A stretch of 64,000 nt of DNA from Glandiceps talaboti. Lineage: Eukaryota; Hemichordata; Enteropneusta; Spengelidae. The notes below the pieces were generated by a model. It saw nothing but the letters and a program-made list of their open reading frames with translations, did no database searches and was not told where the DNA came from. The stretch lies in NCBI RefSeq assembly GCF_964340395.1, contig NC_135554.1, forward strand, positions 11,901,751 to 11,965,750. Reading direction: 5' to 3'. The first letter of the stretch is position 1. Each line of letters opens with the position of its first letter. Shown piece after piece: positions 29,201 through 41,700 of the stretch. The position numbers and the translations under genes were made by a program.

Positions 29201-32200
29201 TCAAAAGTGGGGGTAAAACATTCTAAAGGTTTCTAAAGGTGTTTTACTGAGTGATGTTTCTTTTCTATCTAATATTTGCAAGACGTCCAATTTATGTAAC
29301 TTGTATGCTAATATTGAGAGGTAAAATTTCAAATTTTGCGTAGACCTAAACTTGGACTCTATATCCTGTGTAGAATGTACCTGTCCAGGATTCAATACTA
29401 CATGTGTAGATACGTATTAAAACCAGATGCCAGATCTGAAAAGGAATATTTTTAACGTGTATGTACACTTGATAACAAGTCACATCAATACGCCGAAATT
29501 GGTCAAAAGGACATATCATTTGGCAAGGGTAGTTCTATACAATAAATGAATGCCTTTATTGTAGTCACAATAACCCTTTCTGGCAAACTGTTCCAAATGT
29601 CTACGACATATTGACTGGAAAAAATATTTACGTATAGCCAATCTGGATTAAAATAATTACTAAGTAATTACAATGATTTAATTGGTGTAGTAATAACAAT
29701 AACCCTTTCTGGTAAACTTCCAAATGTTTACAACATGTCGACTGAAAAAATATTTTGGTATATCCAATCTGGATCTGTCTTTAAATCATTTCAATCTATA
29801 TCCTCTTGTTGTCGAAGTAGATACTTTGAAAAATACAACTGGATCATGGCGAATATGTAAATGGAAAAGTTTATACACTTCAAGCAAATCAGCTCTAATT
29901 CATCTAGTTTCTAAAGTTGTCAGTTTCAATATGCGTAACTGTCCTCATAATTCAAGCCACCAAGCTGCGGAATCATCCTGGTGAACCGACGCTGCACTTT
30001 TTCCAAAAATGCAATATCCCTATTCGTATATATGTGGGGAAGACACTGGGGAAGCATAGTCAAGGTGTGGACTTACTAGTGCTTTAAAAGATAAAAACCA
30101 ACCAGAGTATTCATAGTAACTGAAATAATTCATGGTTGGCGTACATTTTTGAAAGAATAGCAATCAGCAACATCAAAGAATACAGGAAATCAAATACACC
30201 GGAAGCATCATACATAATATGCAAATGATATGCAAATAAAGAAACCATAATTTATAATATTGTGATTAAAATGCAAAATTATACAATTGTCTACAAGTTT
30301 ATAGTCTACAGGATGTCCATTAGTACATTTATACAGATATAAAGCAATCGTACAGTTCACATATTTTAATTTGCCATCAATATACAGACAAATCATGATT
30401 TTACATCATTTATGAAATTGCTGCAAAAATTACCCTTAATATTGAAATAAAAATTGCCAACATATATTTTTCAATTGCTCAGATGATGGGGAACACAATG
30501 AGATACGTTGGCAAAAATTAACCTGAATTTCACACGAAACCCCAAAATCTGCCATATGCCCCCGCACTATTAATTTCTTTGCATGTTTGCATGGCCCCAG
30601 CACAACTGAATTCCAGGCTAGATTATTAGCTGAATTACTAGTAATACTACTTTGTAGACTAACTTTCTGTGAATGAGTGATCAATGTACTCGTAAATAAA
30701 TCATTCTGTCAATTGAAGTGTTTGTCAACTATTTGTCAATTTATTGGATATTAATAGCATACCTGTAAATGGGGTTGATACCTCTAAGAGTTTCAGTAAA
30801 GTGGCACAGTATTTTTTACATCTCACAACGTTTTTTGTTACAAATTACGTATTATAAAACAAAATACAGACACTGATGGATGGTATGGAAGATACAGTTC
30901 ACACTGAACACAAATCAACATCACTTGTCGAATGTAACAATGAAGATTCAAATGCAAAACTATTGATTTGTGTTCACTGAGTAAGACACTATAAGTGTCT
31001 GTATTTATGTTTGACTTGTGTATAAATTTGTTACAGTAACAAAAAGCATTGTGTGAGATGTTAAATATATTGTGCTGGCTAGTTGAAGTTTGGATGCCAA
31101 CATGGTTTCTAACTAAACCACATCTGGTCAAAGTCTCTCAATTAGCACAAAAAGTTGTTCATCCAATCAGTGAACCCCAAGTGACGTAAAACAGTGTATG
31201 AGTAGCATCTTAAGCTGACAAATATACCATATTTGGACATTACATAACTGCCCCAATAAACACTAACTTTATGAGGGACTGTGTTATTGGTTAGAATTTT
31301 GCAAATGATTAACAAAGACATGATGTTAATGACCGTGTGCGTTGCTCTGGATGAATTTTAAATTGCATCTCATGTATATCGGGACTTCTAGAGTAATGAC
31401 TTTGACTATAGTGTGAGTGGAGGTGTAAATTGTAATGATACTGTATAGGAACTAGACTACCTAGTTGAGACTCTACATTGTATAGTCACTCTGGTTTTGT
31501 AGTAAATGGTTACTGTATGTAGTAGTGTGATGTGTTTTCAGAAAATGTATGGTTAATGGTAATTAGACATAAATTCAATTTAAATTATAATTTGCATTCA
31601 GGATATTTTATGGCAAATCATCCTACAAAAAGGACGCCTGGTTCGCATAAAAATCACACAGTTCTTTACTGAAGAAAACCACGATTTCTTAACTATTGGT
31701 TCTGGTGATATAAGAGGACAGCGAGTACTGTCTCGTCTCAGTGGCAGCTTAGTAGGAACAAGAGGGAATGGTGGTCTAAGCAAGCGAGCTATCACCATAG
31801 ATGATGTAGTAGATGAGATTGAGATCATTAGTGAAGACTTTGGTATGTGGTTAGCATTTACAACAGATGATAGTAATATAGACCAAGGTTTCTATTTGGA
31901 CTATGACTCACTGGACACACAAGGTAAGGATGTACTTCTCTTTTTGGTGAACATGTACTTTAAATATTGTGTCATGATGGTCGATTGGTTATAGTGACTG
32001 GCTTGGAATCTGCAGGTTGCAGGTTCCAGCCCAGTCACTGCTGTTTGTTTTTGAATGTGTGTATGGGGCTGAAGTTACATTGAATGCCTTCCAAGTTATC
32101 CCATATCACAGTTGCCTACTAGTACATGTAGGCTTTGCAAGGCATTCACAAGTAACATTTGATAGAAGAAAAAGGGACCTTTGTGTTAGGAGTCTTGTGT

Positions 32201-32692
32201 GTGCATTCATCACTTCAACTGAATCTAACTATTCGACTTGTGATTTCTTTTACCAGAGGAGAATTGTGCTGGAAGTGATATTACTGAACCAGAAGGAAGT
32301 GTGACATCACCAAATTATCCAGATAACTATCCCAACAATGCAGACTGTGTGTGGATTATCACATTACCTGATGGATATGAAGATCAGAGAATTCAAATCA
32401 CATTTGACGATTTTGACCTAGAATACCAGTAGGTTTGGCATATTAAAATCTGAAAATATGGTTGTCACATCAAATGTTCAAAGTGTTACTACGTGTAACA
32501 TAACTGTAATATATTTCACATATTGCCTATTCTTGCCTACTGAAACAGTACAACTACTGCACTTTGGATAAAATGGTTGTTTTTTCTTTCTATTGTGCTG
32601 GACAGAATGTATTTTAGATTGATTGAAAGCTAAAGTTTATGAAAAAGAGATGCATTCATTTAATTGCGTGCTTTGTTTAAGAAAAAAATTTA

Positions 32693-32750
<58 letters not shown>

Positions 32751-35700
32751 AACACACACACCACTTGATTTAATGACATCAGGGAAGACTACCTTATCCT
32801 GGGTTCTGGTGATGACATTGATGAGAACATATTGGCGGCCTACACTGGACACACCTTACCACAGCCATGGACTAGTCCAGATTCTGTTGTATGGTTAAGA
32901 TTTACAAGTGATGAATCAGTAAATAAAGCTGGTTTTAACCTGAATTATAAACCTACTACTGATATACGTAAGTCAGGCTGACATATTGTCTTGAATTTTA
33001 ACAATTGTGTACATGAATGTTGAGAAAACATGAAAACATCAAAATGATCATCTGACTAAATTTCAACATGTATATGTTGGCAAGAACAATGGAATCTTCC
33101 TCTCGGAGAATCATTGTCCATGGTTTTGGTGATACAAACCGCGAAAATATGTACACCAGTGCATTAGCTTGAATGGTGTGAGCCAAGGAAAGACTTCATA
33201 CAAAGACAAAATTATGTCAATACAACTAATACAAAAACAACAGTGGGTGCCTCTGATGTAGGTTCATGTGATGCTTTTATCAGATTTTGAAACTTCCCTC
33301 AATAACAATTATCCTGTTTTCAGCAGCAAAAGTGTTATCTTTCAAGTAAAAACAACAACCTAATCTTGAAAAAAGATCACCTTTGACCAGAATTCTATTA
33401 CATATAATGTCTTGATGAACACTGCCTGTTTTAGCCGAATTTTACATGTGCTCACCCTTTCTCTGTTTCTGTTGACAGCTGAACCAATTTGTCCTACTGT
33501 GCCTGCACCAGTTGTCACTACAAAGGAAGTTCCAGTATTCCCTGAAGACACCTACACAGCATCTATCATTATTTATAATGGTAATAGTACATGGGTGAGT
33601 TATAGTGTTCAGCATCTATCATTATTTGTGATGGTAATAGTACATGGGTGAGTTATAGTGTTCAGCATCTATCATTATTTATGATGGTAATAGTACATGG
33701 GTGAGTTAAAGTGTTCAGCATCTATCATTATTTATGATGGTAATAGTACATGGGTGAGTTAAAGTGTTCAGCATCTATCATTATTTATAATGGTAATAGT
33801 ACATGGGTGAGTTAAAGTGTTCAGCATCTATAATTATTTATAATGGTAATAGTACATGGGTGAGTTATATAGTGTTCACATTATTATGGTCACCGATAAT
33901 CAATTACTCTACAATAATACCATGCAAACATAATTTATAATACTAATATTTCAAACTAAGTTTTGATAATGGTAACAGTACAAGGCTACCGAAAACAATA
34001 TTACACTTAGGTATGCAATAATGTTTTTGGTATTGAACTGCAGGGCAAATACCACTAGTATGCACACACATTGGTGCAAGTTATCACTGGTACATTTATG
34101 TAATGATAAACCAAGCATATTTTTTTGTTTTATTTTTGCACACACCAGTTTACTGATCAAGTTCAACAAGATTTTGCCCAAGTAATTGCCACTGTGTTGA
34201 ATGATTGGTGTCCCCAAGATCCAGCATATTGCCTAGTAGGAGAGAATGCTGTCTTTGAGTAAGTATCAGTCACTATGTAGAAGTCAACAAGACTTTGACA
34301 CTTTCATTGAATTTTTGTTCAGTATATTTTGTATTTTATGCAACTTTTTATTCTTTGTTTATTGCTGATTTGTTGTGTGAAGTGGAGCTTATTTCCAATA
34401 TCTGATTAAAATACTCTTATTGTTCAGTATGTACATATACTCTGACATTAAATAATTGCGAACTATGTATATGTAACAGTAACGTATTGACAAGTTGATT
34501 TTAAATGTTCAGCACTCAACGTATATAACGTGAGTAAAGAATCAGAACTACATTCATCATACCAGTTGATTTAATTGAAATGAGCCGTTTGTGTTACATG
34601 ACAAGTGCCCCCCCCCCCACACACACACACATTAGACTACTTTCATCATACCAGATGATTTAATTGAAATGAGCCGTTTGTGTTACATGACAAGTCCCCC
34701 CCCACACACACACACATTAGACTACTTTCATCATACCAGATGATTTAATTGAAATGAGCCGTTTGTGTTACATGACAAGTGCCCCCCCCCCCCCCACACA
34801 CACACACATTAGACTACTTTCATCATACCAGATGATTTAATTGAATGAGCTGTTTGTGTTACCTCTCATATAAACTAAATGTGATACTTGCATGTAACTG
34901 CCAAGTTTGTAATCTCCCATATATTTACATGTATGAAAATTATCTGTTTAGATGTAGTACTGTATCATGGATAACATCAATTATATAAAAGAAAATTCCT
35001 ACAGTCAAATATAATCACTGAACCAACTGTGGTTTCTTTTTAAGTTTTAGGCATAACATTTGTCTATTCTCAGAGTGAAAATGGTGACAGTAAGCTTGCC
35101 AGTCCTATAAAATAAAAAATTATATTAAATAATACCATAGGGTGAAGGACGAATAGTCAATTTTGTTCTTGCAATTTTCCGGATTTCTAATATTATTTTC
35201 TCTATATTTCAAATAAAATTTTAAATATTGCAACCATAACTATTGTTTCCTCTCAGTCTCACTGTTTTTTCCTATTTCCTACTTATGCATTATCACTGTC
35301 TAATCAGAGTTTACCAACTTTGCATTAATTAGTAGAGTGCTAATCCAAGAACAAACTCACAGGCTATTTGCCCAATTAACACATTGTGCAGTGAGTGTAA
35401 ACATCCACTGATCTGACTAATGGAAGATCAGTAGATATTTACACCCACTGAGCAATTTGTCAAATGGGCAATTATCCTGTGATAATATGGACTTTAGTTA
35501 ACACAGGGTATTTTAAATAGAATCCCCTTTTTTTCACTTGATATGAGTGATAACAACAAATCTCTTTATCTCATTGTTTTGTTACCCATATCAATTCACA
35601 AATAAATACTTGTGTCATCATTTACAGATCAGATGATATTGAATTCCTTGAATTGGAGGATGTGAATGCTGGATTAGTCATGGATGTCAAAGTACAACAT

Positions 35701-38700
35701 CCAGAGATAGATGGAGAGTATGCCTTGACCCAGGATCAGTTAGAAACCATGCTGACTGAAAACGAAGATGTAATAGAGAACCAAATGGGCTTCGATTATG
35801 AAGTAGTTGACAGGAGTTTGTATGAAACAGAGGATGAAGTCAAGTGGTGGATTATACTGCTCGCTGTAATAGGGGCCGTTGTTCTCGTTCTCCTCATCAT
35901 CCTTATCATATACTGCATTCGACAAACAAAAATTGACAAGTAAGTTTGATTTATTAATGAAGTAAATTATCAACGTGTTTACTTTTAAGCTAAATTAAGA
36001 AATACAGCAGAAATCAAGGTTCAGCTTACTAAAGATAGACACAAACTAAAACTATTGTTTGATGTGGTGAATGACACAAGTGGGTGATAGCAGTACCTCT
36101 GTTATACTGTAATCAAGGTAGTGTGTGGCCACTTGAGAGAAAAAACTAGCTATCAGGAACACCACCCTAACTCAGTGTATAGTTAAACCAAAGTTCATTC
36201 AATAGTTTATATGATCACAACAATAGTTTTAGTTTGTGTCTATCTTAAGTCAGGCAAACTTTGATTGCTGATGTCATAAATGCTTTATGAAAGATGAAAA
36301 AGTTATTTTGTAAATAATTATGAAATAACTGCTAAACCAAAGATTGCTAAGTTTGAATATTAAAATGATATTACATCTTTAAATATAAATGTATAAGATA
36401 ATTGATAAATGTAAATTGATAATTAATAAATAGTAAATATCTTTAGTAATGCTAGAATAAATGCTTATTTTTATGTAAAGGATAGTGTAGGCAAATATTT
36501 CTTGTAAAATAGCTAAATTTATAAAATAACATTCAGCTTGTAATACTAATTAAATGAATTGATAAAGGGTGTGGTTATTGTAGTCTATTCTCATTGTGTT
36601 CAACTTCATTTTTGTGACTTTGGTTTTGATAACAGAGATTCACTGCATCGTTGTTAATGTTATCTAAGGAAAAAAAAGAATTGTTTCTGGTCATCACTTA
36701 AATATCTTCGCGTTGGTTTTTTTTCCATGTTTGTTCAGCCCATACAGTCTGCATATCCGGGGGAGAAACACAAAAACAACCCTCCTTATATGTATTTCAG
36801 TGAAAACAACTACAGAGGCAATCATGAAAAGCAAATGACATCTGCCCATATACACACTTGCTCTAAAGTACTAAATAAACAGTAATTGCCATAAAAAGTA
36901 GATTGAGTGACAGGTTTGTTGAGAATAAAAAGAAAAATTTGTGTTTTCGTGCCACTTTAGACAAACTGTCCTGACCAGAAACAATTTTTTTTAAGGCCTA
37001 ACATGTGATGTTAAGGTAAAATGTGCCTCGGGACAAATTTTACCGAAATTCAAAATTCTTAAAAATCTCTCCAAACATTACTATATAAAAGGTTGTTTCT
37101 GATCCTTTAAGCAATAAAAGCAATCCGGGTGTGCACCGACATGCTTTCAAGGAAATTGTCAATCATGTATTTTCCCATAGAGAAAACACAGTATTTTTGG
37201 CAGCCATATTGGATTCTAAAATGTCTCAATTATGATACATTTTTGACATCTATTTTAAGGAATTGTATGGGGACCCCAATTTTTTTTCTCATGATTTTAA
37301 CTGGGTTAGAGTTTTCTTGAACAAAGTAGCAGCCAAAGTTTAAATAAATTTATTTCCGAGGTGCATTTCACGTTATAGTAACTTTGTCATAGTGAAACAC
37401 TGGATTACAACATAGTATGTAGCAACATGAAATCAAAATACAATTTCCAATTTACGAAGCCTTCTTTAGACAATCGTACAGAATTTAGAAAAAGTACTTT
37501 GGCAATGAAAATTAAAACTTTTGAATAACATGAGGATGAAGCTAATTCCACCCAATGTCATCTAATCACACTGAAAGCATATGTTAGGAATGTATTTTTA
37601 CCTTGGTTCATACAATATTGGAAGATAAGGACAACAGAGAGACGTCAACCCAGTACAAATGAAAAAAAAATGCAATTGATTGTTACCATTGTAGTCAGAC
37701 CACAGGGGGGGGGGGGCTTGAAATCCTCCCACTCGCCATGCAATTAGTGGAGGGTTTTCATGGTGAGTGGGGAGGATGAAGGGTCAATGGTAAGGGGCGC
37801 TCAGTAGAACTAACTCATAAATAATTAATAAGGTAGTTAGTCATAGTATAGTAAAGGTGGTATATTAAAACCAACAAAAGAACAATTTAAACTTGATCTA
37901 GAAACAAACACATCAGATTTTCAAATCATCACTTTATTACATGGCACTTTGTAGAGAAAAGATTTTTTTAAACTGCAAAATTTAAAGTAAACAAACAAAA
38001 ACAAATTTTGTAAAGAAAGAACATAAACAATAAACAAAAACAACTATTTGTAAACAAATATGGCCAATTTCAAGCCCCTGTGGTCAGACTTCAAAGATTT
38101 CTATGGTAAATGTGTTAAAATTACTTAAAATCTTGACCAAAAATGTTCATAAGCTTTGTCGATCAAATTATTTTGGAAGATTATAATGCACCAGCTGTTT
38201 GTAGCGAGGCAATGTGTCTGGTATTGTTGTCCATATCTATAAGTGTTGTAAGAAGTAAAATAAAAAATATATGTATGACTCGCACTGTTCCAGCGATGTT
38301 AGATGACATTGGGTGCAAAATTAAACTATAACAACCCATCAGAGTTAAAAAATCATACCTCAAACCAATGGGATGAAACTGTTGATATCAACTCCAACAT
38401 ATCAACTTTTTCCACCAGATGTGGAAGAGATTTTTAATCCTGTTCCATAGATGTGAAAACAAACAAAAGACTCGCAACCTGACGAAACTAAAGGAAAAGG
38501 CTTTGTTTTGCTTTTCATGAAAACAGTGTTTCACAGAAATATAAGACATCGTGTGATATAAACAAACATTGGAGTGCAAGGGTTACTTATAAGAGGTGGC
38601 TTGGCTTGGTGTTAGCTTTAAACTGGGAAATTGCAACATGAACTGTACAAAGTAAATATTACTGTACATGTACAATAATGACTACAGCAACAATTATTTA

Positions 38701-41700
38701 TGAAGTACTACAATGTATTGTCAGTCATATTGAATGTACACTGCTTTAAAGTGGCCATATTGATGAAGATTGCAAATTTATTTTGGATTTTCAATGTATA
38801 AAACAATTTTATCATGGCTTCCTGCTTGAAAAAACAATGTGAAAATACATATCCCAAGTCTGTGTTTGTAACTCAATACATTGCAAAAAAAAACCTGATA
38901 AGTGTGTACAATGTTTGTTAATGTACGTACAACAACAAACTTTGTTCACATTTTAAAACTTTTTTGCAATGTATTGAGTTACAAACACACACTTAAAAAA
39001 CAATGTTGTTTCACATTAATTTTTCAAGTAGGAAGCCATGATAAAATTGTTTTATGAATTCAAAATCAAAAATAAATACCCAATCCTCATCCATATCCAT
39101 ATGGCCACTTTGATAAATGATTACTATAAAAATATTCTAAAATAAATGTATATGTAGTGATACAAAATTGAAATAAAACATGTACATTTGTCGGAATTTT
39201 ATTTATGATTCCAGTAAAAAGGAAAAGCTTCCTTGGGGAACCAAGAGTAACCATTAAACTCTTTCCTAATTACTATAGTATATAAATTTTGTACTGAGAT
39301 TTGGAAATTCCTAGTACAAAACGTTATTATATATGTTTTACTATATAATATACATGTTTGTAAGCATGCACAACTGTTTATTTCTCTGGTTTGGGCATAA
39401 CAGCCCCGTTCTTGAACAGAACAGAAAGTTATAGCCAGTTTTCAAGTTACCATTCACAAGCTCTGTTTGATACAACCAAGCAGAAGTAATAAGAAACTCC
39501 ACATGCTACATTAAGATTGAATGAATACAGTGTCTTGCAGCATTTTGCCTAAATAAAATGAATAGACATCAAATGCAGGCATCATAACATTGGCACCTGG
39601 GTGCCTGTGTGTAGCTGCAGTACATGTACATGGTTTATGTCGTAAATAGACAAAATGTAGCAAGAATTTGCTATCTTGGTATCTTAGTGTAGAATGTGCA
39701 GTTTCTAATAAGTTTCTGTGTGGTTTTGCTAAACAGAGCGACTGAACTGTAACTTGAAAGGCTGTATCAAATTGTACATTCAATTATACTGACCACTTCG
39801 TATTGTAAAAAAAATTGTTATTTTTTACAGTCAAGTTTCTTTCCTCTTCTCTTCTTAGCCAAGTGCATCCTCTAAGAACCCTTGTATCTCTCTAGCTAAT
39901 AGTATTCTCCCCTCAAAGTAATTTTAGTTTTCCCATTGTGTTGAATATCAACCATTATCATAGCTATTAAACTGAAATTACCATGATCAGAATATCATCC
40001 GTTAGTGGTGGATTTTTAAAATGGATTTAATGATGGTAGAAAATCTTCTCTTGATTACACTATTTTAAAGCTGAGTTTGGAGTGTGAAAAACAGTTGTTC
40101 TGTACGAGTTATACAATACTTTTGTCAAGAACAAAGAATGATCCCATGCAATTTGTATAACTCCACTGATAAGATAAGGCTAATGCAAGAACCTAGGATT
40201 GGATCCCTGGCCTCTCATTCTCTGACATGTTATACATTGTACACGACCATAGCACAAAATAGGATGCCATCCGTACATACATTTAAAGTTCTTCAAGCCA
40301 ACTGTTTTAATAGGACAGAGTTGAAAATCATGTGTTTAATGTATGACTTTGTACAATGCGTGTTGTATTCTGCTGTTTGATGTGGTCATGGTTACCTATG
40401 AATGAATTTACTTTGAGTCACTACAAATGTGTAAATAAAGAGAAGACTTCTCGGCACCTTCAAAACCAGTTTTAAATTGTTCACCTCAGACAAAATGAAG
40501 TTCTGATCATAGTAATTTCTATTCAACATCTACAATGGTCATAATATACCTGTCCAGTAATCTATATTAATTTTCTCTATAACTTAGAAGGTTTTAAGTT
40601 TAATAATGTTAATTTTAATCTTCCTGCTTTGATGAGACTTAATGTTAAAAGGGATCATTTCCTTTCAAATCTTCTTTTCCTATTGTTCTGCCAATTACAA
40701 AACAACCTGATACTGACAAATACTAGCAAGTGAGTAATTTAAAATAGATCATGGTGTTGCTATCAGTTTGCTAATAACTCATTCAGAAATAACCATTTCA
40801 GTTAAAAAACCCTACACTCTTCCCCCTATCATTGAATCACTAAATCAGAACCCTATCTCAGTATAAATCTCCCTACAACCAATTCCAATCAAGCATCCTA
40901 GTTAGACTGCCTCATGCTACGTGCTAAAACTACCTACTTGAGTTTCTCTGTTGTTCACAGTATAAAATTTCACACTCCCTGGTAAACTTTAATTTGAAGC
41001 AAATTGTTGATAAGGCCAACACTGGCTAGCCTACTAGTACATGTATTACAATGCCTAACATTCAACTAAATTGTTTTCTCTGCTTGTTACAATTGTTTAT
41101 AGCATTCATATCAAGTGTAAATGTATACTGTTACATTATACAGTGTCGCTAAATAAATGTAATCAATCTGTAAACAGTCATACTAGTGCGGTCCTAAAAC
41201 CACAAGATTCTAAAACATACATGGAATCTCACATACAGCATAGATCTATTATCTGAATAATAGATCCATGCATAAACACAGTTGGGGCACTCTCATTAAA
41301 TTGCATTGTTAGCTGACAACATTGTTTACATTAAAGTTCAGTTGGAAAGGCCATATATGCTAGTCTTGTAATTAAACCAGTGTTACTTTACACCGGATAT
41401 ATGGATGCTATATGGGAAATGATTGTGATAAGAAGGAAACACACTGACTGAGTGTTAAGTGTTGTACATTATACACACATCCATAGAGTAAACTACAACT
41501 TCACTGAAAACTGTGAACTCAGTGCATGGCTGGTGTTTTGTGTTATGTAACAAGCCATGTGTGAGTGTGCAGTGATAATGAGATCATAAATCTGATTAAC
41601 AGTTTGCATTTACAACCAATAACACCAAAGTAAAGCATTTTCTGTATGTACCACAATCATTTAACATATAATCCATATGAAGTGTAAAAGTATCCTGTTT

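Noticed and set aside
33557-34862. CRISPR-like regular repeats
   Set aside because: These are direct tandem repeats without unique spacers, in introns of an animal gene.
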